Part shown: positions 36,528 through 45,290 of the stretch, one piece after another | Numbering within the stretch: the first letter of the stretch is position 1 | Layout: every line of letters begins with the position of its first letter | Assembly: GCF_001982635.1 (NCBI RefSeq) | Contig: NZ_MKFI01000003.1 | Coordinates: 857,277-921,276, forward strand | Direction: 5' to 3' | Length of the DNA: 64,000 nt | Source: Bradyrhizobium mercantei | GTDB taxonomy: Bacteria > Pseudomonadota > Alphaproteobacteria > Rhizobiales > Xanthobacteraceae | Program-made: the position numbers and the translations under genes | The notes under the pieces: generated by a model | The model's database searches: none | Told to the model about the DNA's origin: nothing | The model's input: the letters and a program-made list of their open reading frames with translations, nothing else

Positions 36528-37742
36528 TTGCTTAATGCCGCCCTGGTCGAGATTGAGTGCGCGAGCCGCATCAGCGACTTCTCGATCGCAGTGGTCAGGC
36601 ACGACAAGCAGTTGCGTACGGTGGCCGATCGCGCAATGTTCCTGCAAAAGGCTGCCGCGGATTTCCAACTTCGATTTGTGGCAGGCTTCGAGGATAACAT
36701 TCGCGCCGGAAAATCGTGGGGGTACGCCACGACATGTAACGTGTTGAGCCGGGAGGCCGCAGGTCAGCCAGGCATCGACGCCTGCAAGGCAATAGCGGCT
36801 CGGGTATCTGGCCTCGATGATGAACTGATCGGAAAGGTCCAATGCAAGACCGTTTCGCTCTTGGCATCATCGTTCGCTCGGCACTCCGCGATGGCCGACT
36901 GTCGCAATGGAACGATCAGGATCGCCGCATTTTGCCGAGGCAAGAGCGGAATAGTGCCGCGGCTGAACAGTCAACATGTGTCACTGCTGGTAAACGCTTT
37001 CAGCAAGTGGTCCCAAGAACCGACCTTTCGCCAGGCCGCGGTCGCAATCGCGGATGAAGTCGTTCGCCGCGGGAGCCGCCGCGTGCGGCTTTCTGAGTTT
37101 TCTCCACAGGGACTATCGACGCTGGTGAACGGTTTCAGCAAGTGGCTCGACGAGGAGAGCGCTTGCAAGGCCATAGTCGCGATCGCCGGTGAAGTTCGTC
37201 GCCGCGCCGATTGCGCGGAGATCGGACTCTCTGAGTTTGTTACGCAGGGGTTGGTGGCTCTCGTGAACGGGTTCAATGAATCGCCGGAGCAGGAAGACTG
37301 CCACCACGCCATAGTCGCCATCGCCGGTGAAATCTTGAGCCGCGGCGGCAAACTCTCTCGTTTTGCGCCGATGGAACTCGCGAGCCTTCTGAATGGTGTC
37401 AGCAGGTGGCCGGAAGAACTCCCTTGTCAGAAAGCCGCGATCGCGACCGCCCGTGAGGTTCTTAGCCGTGGAGATCAAATTGTTCGCTTTAACGCGCACG
37501 ACTTGTCGAACTTGGTGAACGGCTTCTGCAAGTGGCCGGATGACCCTGCCTGCCGCCAAGCCGGAGTGGCCTTCGCTGGTGAGGTTCTGCGCCGCGCCGA
37601 CCAGGATGAGCGGCTCTCTGATTTCAATCACCAGGACCTGACGAACCTGGTCGACAGTTTCAGCACGTGGCCGGAAGAGCCGGCATGCCGGCACGCGATA
37701 GATCGCATCGCTAGAGGGCGACACAGCCAGGGATTCGAATGA
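36528..37742 (+). CDS. SKWP-repeat (XopAD/RipS-like) effector-type protein, short form
   Basis: A 404-residue protein read from a TTG with GGAAAGGA seven bases before it. Residues about 145-400 hold six repeats of roughly 42 residues centred on LVNGFSKWPEE-ACRQA, the SKWP repeat of the Ralstonia and Xanthomonas XopAD/RipS type III effectors; a degenerate repeat precedes them. Family proteins are usually several times longer, so this is either a short rhizobial version or a truncated remnant. The last repeat is cut off (DRIARGRHSQGFE). Translocation is inferred from the family. Confidence 0.65.
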   Translation: MLNAALVEIECASRISDFSIAVVRHDKQLRTVADRAMFLQKAAADFQLRFVAGFEDNIRAGKSWGYATTCNVLSREAAGQPGIDACKAIAARVSGLDDELIGKVQCKTVSLLASSFARHSAMADCRNGTIRIAAFCRGKSGIVPRLNSQHVSLLVNAFSKWSQEPTFRQAAVAIADEVVRRGSRRVRLSEFSPQGLSTLVNGFSKWLDEESACKAIVAIAGEVRRRADCAEIGLSEFVTQGLVALVNGFNESPEQEDCHHAIVAIAGEILSRGGKLSRFAPMELASLLNGVSRWPEELPCQKAAIATAREVLSRGDQIVRFNAHDLSNLVNGFCKWPDDPACRQAGVAFAGEVLRRADQDERLSDFNHQDLTNLVDSFSTWPEEPACRHAIDRIARGRHSQGFE

Positions 37743-38399
37743 CGATAGCGCGGACTTAAGCAAGTCGTGAGGCTATGCTGGTTCGAGGTAAGGGCTTGGG
37801 AGGCGCCTGCGAACCCTGCAAGAACGCACATATCCACCATTGGGCGCCAAAAGGCCGGGCCACCAGCCGGGCGACGGATTCCTTTGGGCTGCGAGATATT
37901 CAGCCTGTGATCGCGCAAGATTTCCACGTCACCTACCGATACACTTACACGGAGAACTCGTTGCAGCCCTCTGCCCCAGTTAATCGCCCAAGTCGACCTG
38001 ACAGGCTCAGGCAGATCCTCGATCAGCAGACTGCTCCGGCCTGTGGCTAACGCGGTGGTCGAACGATCGGCTTCTTCGCTAGCAACGGTACGACACGGTC
38101 GCAGTCCCTAACCTTAGGCTCGGCATCCCGTGTCGGAATGGCCCAAGGCCTCGCTAAGCCTTTCGAGCACGGCGATGCTCCGGTCAATCCACTGGCCCCT
38201 CCGCGCAATTGCGCTCGCAAGCATCGATCACTCGATTGAACACTGCAACTTAGAATGTCCCCGAATTGCCGATTTAGGTGGATGGGAAAACAATGCGATC
38301 GCTGTTTGAGTCAACGCCGTTCCGGGTATCAAGACAGCCCAGAACCACGTCCAATATTGGGAGGTGCCTTTCATCCTTCCTTTTCGGTACGCTTAGACG
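37743..38399. other. Stretch without supported genes
   Basis: About 660 bases after the repeat gene. No continuation of SKWP repeats was recognised in other frames, which argues against a recent frameshift just beyond the stop. Confidence 0.4.
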
Positions 38400-38753
38400 A
38401 TGAGTTCAACGTCGAAGATTGTAGCGGTAGGAGCAATATTCCTGGGAGAAGCCCTTTCGATACTCGCGGAGTTGATCGCCTCAAAGCAGTTTGGAAAAGC
38501 CGGCGGGTATCTAACAACGCTCCTGCCGATGTTCCTGCTGATAACCATCGGCGGCATCCTGCTCGTATGCGGATACGCACTCGGTTACATGCATCTCAAG
38601 AATATGTGGATAATTGTCACAATATCGGTGGGAGCAATTTTAGTGGTGGAACCGCTTCTCACGCTTCTGCTGTTTCGAGACGTGCCAACGGCCGGTTCGC
38701 TGATCGGGCTGGCGCTCGGCGCGCTTGGCACGCTCGCTGCGATATTTTTATGA
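38400..38753 (+). CDS. Small four-helix membrane protein, SMR/EamA-like
   Basis: A 117-residue protein with four hydrophobic segments (about 5-25, 36-60, 67-86, 94-116). Size and layout resemble small multidrug resistance or half-EamA exporters, but hallmark residues such as the first-helix Glu-Trp pair are not clear, so the substrate and even transport are unproven. The ribosome site is weak. It stands alone. Confidence 0.55.
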   Translation: MSSTSKIVAVGAIFLGEALSILAELIASKQFGKAGGYLTTLLPMFLLITIGGILLVCGYALGYMHLKNMWIIVTISVGAILVVEPLLTLLLFRDVPTAGSLIGLALGALGTLAAIFL

Positions 38754-39879
38754 GCGTATTCTGAATTTTCATGGGCGTATTCTGAGCGGGCTAAAACGGG
38801 GTGCACCTTCGGAAAGATCGTGCTTTGAAGAGGAGTTGCGCAAGATCGGTCCTGCTCAATTCGAACGCGTGGGAAGGAAATGTTTTTTGACGGGCGTTCT
38901 ACGTCTAGTCAGGATCCGCATATGGTTGGATTTGAGAGCGCTTCGGTCGAAGACGTGCATCTCCTTCCAGGAAATAGGACGTGCGCGGCAGCCGAAGATC
39001 TCCCAATCGATATTACGCCGGGTACTGTTCCGTCACCACAATTTTCCAGCCCTTCCACGACGCGGGCGTGTTTGTTGGCGACGTTTTTGGGGTGACTCTC
39101 TGCCAAGTCACTTCCATAGACCGGCATAGTTGGGTTCTTGAGGATCGCCGGCGCGGACAGCGCGCGAGGATTAAGCGCTTTGCGCTCGGACCCCACCCTC
39201 GTCCCTAGGGAAGGTAGCAAATGTTTGTCCATCTTGGAGTGGATGTGCTCTGGGCCCAAGATAGGCGGCGCCGCACGCCCGTCACCCGCCAGTTTCGGAT
39301 GTGGCAGCCACGAGCGGGCGATCCAGATGGTTTTCGATCACCGGGCGAGCAAGCCTCCCTTGAGTCGATTGCGGCGAAGACCGACTGCACGGGCGAGAAG
39401 CTGCGCCAGGAACATGTGCCTGGTGCCGACGGCCCGTTCGGATGTCATCCTGCTCGGGCGTGAAAGGCCGGGATGTCCGCCGCTCACTGATGGACAACTT
39501 CCGGCGGGATCTCGAGCGGCTTTCGGGTGATCAGCATGCCGGGAGATAAGTATCCCGAGCCGGTTTGACGAATCGAATGGGCGATGCACAATGAGGCTGC
39601 CTATCCATTTGCTACCCTTGGATACGGCCACGACGGCCCCAGCATCCTGGCCCCCACGGCCCCCAGAAGGTGCTGGGGCTTTTCGTTCTCCGCCCTTATA
39701 CTAGGCGAACAGCTCTCCCCCGCTTGCAACAAGCTCGTAGTGCGCCGGGTGCTCATCAACCGCCCCAGCAGCCTCCAAATACGGTGGGTTCTTTTCGGAC
39801 TCGATCGTCGCCGCCGGCTGGTGGCTTGGTAAGCTATCGATCGGGCGCACCGTCGCGTCCCGGAACCGTTAAGCCCCGA
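38754..39879. other. Gene-poor stretch of 1.1 kb
   Basis: No supported gene. It holds a strong terminator-like hairpin (39636-39683) with no gene in front of it, which could end an untranslated RNA. Confidence 0.4.
39636..39683 (+). terminator. Terminator-like hairpin without an upstream gene
   Basis: GCCCCAGCA pairs perfectly with TGCTGGGGC across a 27-base loop and is followed by TTTT. An alternative inner stem CCCCAG/CTGGGG has a 6-base loop. The nearest upstream plus-strand gene ends 880 bases away. Confidence 0.5.
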
Positions 39880-40461
39880 TCATTTGCAGGCGATCTCTAG
39901 GTCATCCAGGTCACGAGGTGCTTCGTTTTGGCTAGCAGCCGCGCCAATGAACTTCATGCTGATTTTGGGCGGCACGGCGAAGTCGATATCAAGGTAGGCA
40001 GTTCCCATCTTCATCGTGCTTTGAATGCGCTGTGCCATCGCGGCGCTGCTGATTACAGTGGACACCAAGAGACCGCCGCCGGTCGCTTTAGCGGCGATGG
40101 CATTCACCTTCTGAACATCCGCGTTTCCGCTCGACTTCAAGCGCAGCCGAGCTTTTGGTGGCAGACCCCACGTCACCCGAAACATCGTGACCTCGTAACC
40201 CATCTGTTCGAGAATCGGCAGGGCCTCACCGAGTTGTTGCGTAAAGGCACTGAATTCACCGGTCAGCTTTCCCGTCGCATCCGAAAAATCGGGCAGCGAT
40301 AGATCAGGCATTGATGGCAGCGACACGGCTGGCATCGAAGGCATCAAATCGCGAGCGGACTTTGTGATGCTCTCAATTCGGCTAGGTGGCGCTTTGTCCT
40401 CAGCATGAGCGAGGCCGATGCCCGACGAGAACAGCGCGACCAGCAGTGCAAACTTGTTCAT
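39880..40461 (-). CDS. Exported hypothetical protein
   Basis: A 193-residue protein. The start at 40461 has GGGAG before it and a clear signal peptide (MNKFALLVALFSSGIGLAHA). After a Pro/Ser/Met-rich linker (LMPSMPAVSLPSMPDLSLPD) a compact C-terminal domain follows. It is the last gene of a four-gene minus-strand run of envelope proteins (62-base gap to the previous). Family not recognised. Confidence 0.6.
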   Translation of the reverse strand: MNKFALLVALFSSGIGLAHAEDKAPPSRIESITKSARDLMPSMPAVSLPSMPDLSLPDFSDATGKLTGEFSAFTQQLGEALPILEQMGYEVTMFRVTWGLPPKARLRLKSSGNADVQKVNAIAAKATGGGLLVSTVISSAAMAQRIQSTMKMGTAYLDIDFAVPPKISMKFIGAAASQNEAPRDLDDLEIACK

Positions 40462-40523
40462 TCGATACTCCCAGTATCCCAGTCGACGAGTTACGACCTT
40501 AGCGTGAGGGTCCCGCGTAGCCC

Positions 40524-40994
40524 TCAGTTGGGCGCCGGAGGCAGACACTTGTTGATTCGGGCCTCCTGTTTCGTCTTTACGAAGCGGCACACCCCGAGGA
40601 GTGCCTCCTCGAAGACCTGATCCACCGATGGTGTGAGGTCCGTAGTGTCATACATCAAGCCGAGAGGAATACCTCGACTGCATTCATTCGCGTTTCGCGT
40701 TCGATAGACAAGATCGTTGCATCGCTGTTGGTGCGCCCCAATTGCCTGCCAAGCTCTATCTCGCATTTCCTTGTCGGAGTGTTTGAGGTTGGCCTCTTCG
40801 GTCACTGCATCCGCTCGCAACTGACGAATTTGCTCGTCTGACATGAGCGAGACACGGTAGGCTCGCATTGCCGACAGCTCGGTTGTCGACCAATCGTCTT
40901 GCTTGGCTTGATAGAGCAGGCCTCCGCCAATCAAGCCAGCCAGCCCAACCGCAAGAGCAACTCCCAGAGCGGGCCAACTGAACAAACGAGCCAT
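40524..40994 (-). CDS. Membrane-anchored hypothetical protein
   Basis: A 156-residue protein from the ATG at 40994 (MARLFSWPALGVALAVGLAG). One N-terminal membrane helix is followed by a soluble domain with three Cys near the end and a charged helix (MSDEQIRQLRADAVTEEANL). It starts 16 bases after the preceding gene, so it is likely co-transcribed. Unrecognised. Confidence 0.6.
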   Translation of the reverse strand: MARLFSWPALGVALAVGLAGLIGGGLLYQAKQDDWSTTELSAMRAYRVSLMSDEQIRQLRADAVTEEANLKHSDKEMRDRAWQAIGAHQQRCNDLVYRTRNANECSRGIPLGLMYDTTDLTPSVDQVFEEALLGVCRFVKTKQEARINKCLPPAPN

Positions 40995-41010
40995 TGGTGG
41001 ATTTACCAGG

Positions 41011-41673
41011 CTACGGCGCAAAAGCGCCGACCAACGCCTTTGCAAATCCCGCGAGGGATGTTCGTGCGAGAGTGAGCGCTAGAAGCGCGATGGCAATTGG
41101 CACGCAGACCTCCAGACTCTTGCGCACGTGCCTGAGCACGCGAGGAAGCCGCCTGATCCCGATGCGGCCCTCCGCCTTTCTGACAGCAGCATTGGCGGCA
41201 TCTTCTACCTTGCCATACGCATCCCACCAAGGCTCGGGGTCCGGAGTATAGTCGCCCTCGCGCATCTCGCGTTCCTGCTGAACCATATAATCGTCGGCTG
41301 ATCTCGCCGAGGCGAGAGCGGCCTTTGTGCGCTCTCCCTCGATGTATCGGGTCACCAGCACGCCGGTCTCACGATCACGCAGTAGATCGGTCGATGCGCG
41401 GAGGAGAAAGTTCACCAGTAGCAACAAGACTCCAAGCACAAGCAGCATCGACAGCACATCTGAGCGCCCTCCGAAGTCCAAGGGAATGAGGCTCGTGGGT
41501 TGGAGACGGACGTTGAAGAGCACAGCCGTCATGCAGATCGCCGATATCACGATAAGATATCGCGCCGTGCGCATGGTTTCTTCGCTGAGCGGGTCCCCAT
41601 AGAGACTCTCCAGGAAAGTGCTCGCGGACATCGCGTCACCGTTCGCATCGTTGTTTGTTTTTTTGTCGGTCAC
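41011..41673 (-). CDS. Multi-span membrane hypothetical protein
   Basis: A 220-residue protein (GTG at 41673; ATG at 41631 is an alternative). Two hydrophobic helices at about 40-57 and 72-91, a cytoplasmic charged middle (EGERTKAALASARSADD) and one or two helices at the C-terminus. Second gene of the minus-strand envelope run. Unrecognised. Confidence 0.6.
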   Translation of the reverse strand: MTDKKTNNDANGDAMSASTFLESLYGDPLSEETMRTARYLIVISAICMTAVLFNVRLQPTSLIPLDFGGRSDVLSMLLVLGVLLLLVNFLLRASTDLLRDRETGVLVTRYIEGERTKAALASARSADDYMVQQEREMREGDYTPDPEPWWDAYGKVEDAANAAVRKAEGRIGIRRLPRVLRHVRKSLEVCVPIAIALLALTLARTSLAGFAKALVGAFAP

Positions 41674-41732
41674 TTGCGGTGGAGTCCAGAAAGAGGTTTG
41701 ATTGATGCCGTTGCTGTCAAAGTCGTATCAAA

Positions 41733-42227
41733 TCATCTCGAAGCCACGCGCTGACGATAGGCGTCGATCATCGCGCTCGTCACGTCATGCGGATAGCAGA
41801 TTGGGGCAGCACCGCCGGGCCGCGAGTAGGCGCTCCTCGCACCGCAAGATCGACCGTTGCGGATTAGGTCATCCGGACACGCGCAGGGCTTACCAGTCGC
41901 GTGATACTGATCCCGGCTCGCCTTGATCAGGATCGCGACGATGGCGGCGGCGGTCAGAGTGGCCTCGACCTTGCGCTTGGGCACGGGCATCTTGTCATGT
42001 GGATTGCGTTTGGCCAGTGCGGAACTTGGGATGGATGATGGCGGCGACGCGGCGATTGTCGGCGCGGCAACGACCGGTGGAGCTGTGAACGCAAGGGGCT
42101 TCGCTATGGCGGCGGATTGCTGCGCAACAGTCGGCGTTGGCACGCTTGTCGGCGCACCGTGACGACCAACTGAATAGGCTCCGAGGGCGGTAACGCCCAA
42201 GAGCAAAATAACAACCCCGCCTCGCAT
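41733..42227 (-). CDS. Membrane-anchored protein with a Cys-rich CACPDD domain
   Basis: A 164-residue protein with an N-terminal membrane helix, a Pro/Ala/Thr-rich linker (25-75), and a conserved-looking tail domain with CACPDDLIRNGRSCG and GGAAPICYP. I recall similar tails in Bradyrhizobium proteins of unknown function. The four Cys suggest disulphides or a metal site in the periplasm. First gene of the four-gene envelope run, divergent from the Gly-rich gene. Confidence 0.6.
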   Translation of the reverse strand: MRGGVVILLLGVTALGAYSVGRHGAPTSVPTPTVAQQSAAIAKPLAFTAPPVVAAPTIAASPPSSIPSSALAKRNPHDKMPVPKRKVEATLTAAAIVAILIKASRDQYHATGKPCACPDDLIRNGRSCGARSAYSRPGGAAPICYPHDVTSAMIDAYRQRVASR

Positions 42228-42392
42228 AATCTAAAAACTAGAGCGCAACCAGCAGGCGAGATCAATAGAGCGTGGCACGTCGCCGCACTAGACGTTAGTT
42301 GTGTGTGCACGAAAGATTTTCATCTTGTGATTGAACTTCGCTTCTTGGATCTAGAGCCCGTCTCGATTTTGGGGCATTCAAGGAGAACTGCA

Positions 42393-42608
42393 TTGAAGAA
42401 AATAGTGATTGTCGCAGTCGCACTGCTTTGCTCAACGGCGTTCGCACAGGCCAGAGGCGGCGGACACGGCGGAGGCCGGGTTTCCTACGGTGGAGGTCAT
42501 CACACCTCTAGTCACGGCGGTTCCTACTTCGGCGGATCAGGATCGTCTCATAGGGGCGGCTCGTATCGGAATTTCAGCACTGGCAACCGGTACGGCACCC
42601 ACAGATAA
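42393..42608 (+). CDS. Small Gly/His/Ser-rich exported protein
   Basis: Seventy-one residues from a TTG at 42393 with an excellent AAGGAG ribosome site. A signal peptide (MKKIVIVAVALLCSTAFAQA if read from the internal pattern) is followed by a mature part made almost only of Gly, His, Ser, Arg and Tyr. An upstream start would bury the signal peptide. Possibly surface-exposed or metal-binding; the role is unknown. Confidence 0.6.
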   Translation: MKKIVIVAVALLCSTAFAQARGGGHGGGRVSYGGGHHTSSHGGSYFGGSGSSHRGGSYRNFSTGNRYGTHR

Positions 42609-42671
42609 TTCACTCTTCATACCCCGGCATCCGAACTTTCGGCGCTGGGGTATGGCCACGGAGGGCGACTT

Positions 42672-43313
42672 TTGCCTCTTTACGATAACGCATCTGATCA
42701 GGCCGTTTTGTTGCTTCCGTCGGGACAAACGCTGAAGGTGCAGGGCATCGAACTGTATCCAGCCGACGAATTGGGGCACATCGCGGCGACCCGGGCGGAA
42801 GCAGCCCGAAATCTCGGTACCGTGTCGACAGGTATTGGCTTCATTGGCTCTCCGGCATGGGCTATCGGTGCCAGCGCGGCACTTGGCTTCATCGAGTCGG
42901 CCGTCGCGGAGGCGAACAAGAAAGCAGGGCTTCGCTTGCTCGCCAAGGCTGAAGAGATGTGGACGGCGACCAGCCGCCGAGGCCTCCTATTTCGCGTTCT
43001 CGATATAGACCGTATAGACCGACCGGCACCAAGTGCTTGGGTTGGAAACGTGCCGGCCTCGGAGCCTGTCTTCGTCGGTGCAATGGGGCGAAAGGAGAAG
43101 CGCCAGTTTCTCGAATTGCATGGCAAGACCGAGGCGGATGTCGTGAACGACCACGTCGAGCGCCGGACTTCGAGATCGTATGTTCACCATGGCGACGACT
43201 TCATCATGGTCGATACTGAATTCGGTTTGATGAATGTCAGATGGTCAAGTGTGGTGGGTTACGTCGCTCCGAGCCGAGCAGCGAGCCAGCCGCCGCCGAT
43301 ACCAACAATCTAG
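42672..43313 (+). CDS. Hypothetical protein with central hydrophobic segment
   Basis: A 213-residue protein from a TTG with GGAGGG six bases before it. A hydrophobic Gly/Ala segment lies at about 49-80 (TGIGFIGSPAWAIGASAALG). The rest is soluble, with EFGLMNVRWSSVVGYV near the end. It follows the Gly-rich gene by 63 bases and may share its transcript. Unrecognised. Confidence 0.55.
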   Translation: MPLYDNASDQAVLLLPSGQTLKVQGIELYPADELGHIAATRAEAARNLGTVSTGIGFIGSPAWAIGASAALGFIESAVAEANKKAGLRLLAKAEEMWTATSRRGLLFRVLDIDRIDRPAPSAWVGNVPASEPVFVGAMGRKEKRQFLELHGKTEADVVNDHVERRTSRSYVHHGDDFIMVDTEFGLMNVRWSSVVGYVAPSRAASQPPPIPTI

Positions 43314-43351
43314 GATGCGAGGGCGTGCGCGCCCACGGGAGGGGGACACAA

Positions 43352-43716
43352 GTGTTAACGGCGCAAGAAATTTCGGAAGCCAAAACGCGAGTCCGGTATG
43401 GCAACAGAGAGGTGTTGCACGAGCACGACGATTGTATCCGTATTGCCTATGAGTGGCTGGATGAGCAGACCAAGATCAAGGGGCTGATGCGGCAGACCTT
43501 GCCCATCAAGCACATCATCGAGAAGTGGGCGGATGCTACGTGTCACAGTCTGATGTCGAGGTCGCAGCCGAGTTGCACCCCGATGTCAGGGGTACATACC
43601 CCCACTTCAACATCGGCTCTCGTCTTGTCCTTCCGTCCGACGCACGCTTGGTGAACATTCCAGAGACGAAGACGCAAGACTATAAAATGACGGAGAGGCA
43701 AATCGCGCATACCTAG
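43352..43716 (+). pseudogene. Frameshifted small gene
   Basis: A GTG at 43352 with GGAGGGGG before it starts LTAQEISEAKTRVRYGNR. Near 43525-43530 the coherent reading shifts from IIEKWA in the first frame to GCYVSQSDVEVAAELHPD in another, which runs on to a stop at 43716. One extra base would explain it; it may be a real frameshift or a sequence error. The intact product would be about 120 residues of unknown function. Confidence 0.5.
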
Positions 43717-44038
43717 GGCAGCCGTCGAGAATAGGGTTGCGGCGGAAGAAAAAGCCCTCCCCGTGGCTTAATAGAGATTGCACATGCGGGGATGGCTCGC
43801 GTGCTACCAATACATGTTGGCAGATCGATCAATTTCGGGGCCCAAAAGTTAGGCGGGCGTCACTCGCAGTCCGTGATTTTGCGGGTTGCTCCCCTCGACG
43901 AGCGTGACGAGGATGGACTCCCACGTCGGACGAGCGGGCGCCCGGCTTGACCAACGGATAGCGACGGAACGGCAGCACGGCACTTGCAGTTGGGCGAGAC
44001 ACAACGCAAGATAGAGCTTTTAAGAATGGAGGTGCGGT
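43717..44038. other. Short stretch without supported genes
   Basis: About 320 bases upstream of the WYL/TerB-like gene. No promoter or repeat stood out. Confidence 0.4.
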
Positions 44039-44869
44039 GTGGCTACTATTGTGCCTGAAGTTCGCTCATTCTTTCACGCTAAGATAAACGCTATAATTCC
44101 TCCGCCGGTCGCGCCATCGGTAGTTCTGACCGCTCCGGATGTTGATACCGAAGATGAAGTTGGGGCCTTACGACCATCACCAGGTACGATCGAACATGCG
44201 GAGGGCCAATCGTTCGTTCTCCATTACAAGGATGCTGACGGAAATATAAGCGCTCGATCGGTTAGCGTTTGGGCGATCCGTCACACCGACGCTGGGATAC
44301 CGGTATTAGTCGCGAGATGCTACCTTCGAAAGGCAACACGCTATTTCCGCGTGGATCGCATCGAAGCCGTCGCTGATTTCGACGGAGTCGTTATCGTGCC
44401 AACCAGTAAGTTTCTTGCGGACACCTTCGGGGTGCGATGGCCGCCATCGAAGGCAGAACTCGCCGCCGCGGCCGAAGTTCAGATGCGTTGGTCTCGATTG
44501 AGAACGATCTGCAGAGAGAATGGAGCGGCGCTCTTAACTGCGGTTGGCCTCGCCGATGGCGAGTTGGTGCCCGATGAAGTAGGAGCTATTCTCGATTTCG
44601 TTGGGAAGTGTTGTAGGCGAGTTAGCTTTGATTGCGGAGAGCGAGAAAACGATCGATTGCGTCTCTACATTCGCCGGCTTCGACCAACCCCAGAATTAAT
44701 CGATCGTGCCGTCGATCACATGGCGCAAAGCGATCCGGCGACGGTCGTGGAAACGCTGTCCGCATGCGTGCGAGTGATGGAGGCGGACGGGCACATTCAT
44801 CCAGCGGAAAGAAAAATGCTGGACGGGTTCTCTCAGGCCATGACGGGGCTGCCTTTGCAATATCCATAG
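44039..44869 (+). CDS. Protein with WYL-like and TerB-like domains
   Basis: A 276-residue protein from a GTG with GGAGG seven bases before it. Residues about 55-125 resemble a WYL-type domain (VLHYKDADGN, WAIRHTD, RYFRVDRIEAV). The C-terminal 120 residues resemble a TerB-like domain (LADGELVPDE and MEADGHIHPAERKML, two acidic repeats). Such combinations occur near stress and defence genes; the ligand is unknown. Its last 248 bases overlap a minus-strand frame. Confidence 0.6.
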   Translation: MATIVPEVRSFFHAKINAIIPPPVAPSVVLTAPDVDTEDEVGALRPSPGTIEHAEGQSFVLHYKDADGNISARSVSVWAIRHTDAGIPVLVARCYLRKATRYFRVDRIEAVADFDGVVIVPTSKFLADTFGVRWPPSKAELAAAAEVQMRWSRLRTICRENGAALLTAVGLADGELVPDEVGAILDFVGKCCRRVSFDCGERENDRLRLYIRRLRPTPELIDRAVDHMAQSDPATVVETLSACVRVMEADGHIHPAERKMLDGFSQAMTGLPLQYP

Positions 44870-45290
44870 CGCCGGCAGCGTCTGCGCTCTGCGCACCGAC
44901 CTGTCGCATCTCCAGTTCAACTTGCGACCGAGCTTTATGCAGGATCATCATCAACTGTTCGCGCTTGGTGACTCGATTGGCAAAGCTGAGACCGTTGATC
45001 GCTATCTGAGCTTCAGGTGCGAGTGATAGGTAACCTGTCGCTCCAATCAACGCGTTCGCATCTCCGGCCCATTTCATATAAGCGGGCGGAATTGGTCCAG
45101 TCTCCGGTAGCAAGGGTGCTGTCTCTATGATTTGACTAAGAGCGCGCTGGAGATCTGCCAGAGGCAATCGACGGCTGCGTTCCGGGCAGTCGCATTGTGT
45201 CTCACCTCCCATGTACCGGCTAACAAGCTGCCGCACGCCCTCCACCACGCCTTGTTTAGCTACCTTCCTTCTTACCGACCGCTGCTTCAA
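44622..45290 (-). CDS. Hypothetical protein, overlapping the TerB-like gene tail-to-tail
   Basis: Up to 222 residues. The frame opens with TTG at 45290; GTG at 45248 is as likely. The first 140 residues look real (PLADLQRALSQIIETAP, TPEA-like SLAPEAQIAINGLSFANR). The last 80 are antisense to the WYL/TerB-like gene and read like noise, so the true C-terminus may have been lost by a rearrangement. It overlaps the end of the upstream membrane-protein gene. Unrecognised. Confidence 0.45.
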   Translation of the reverse strand: MKQRSVRRKVAKQGVVEGVRQLVSRYMGGETQCDCPERSRRLPLADLQRALSQIIETAPLLPETGPIPPAYMKWAGDANALIGATGYLSLAPEAQIAINGLSFANRVTKREQLMMILHKARSQVELEMRQVGAQSADAAGAMDIAKAAPSWPERTRPAFFFPLDECARPPPSLARMRTAFPRPSPDRFAPCDRRHDRLILGLVEAGECRDAIDRFLALRNQS

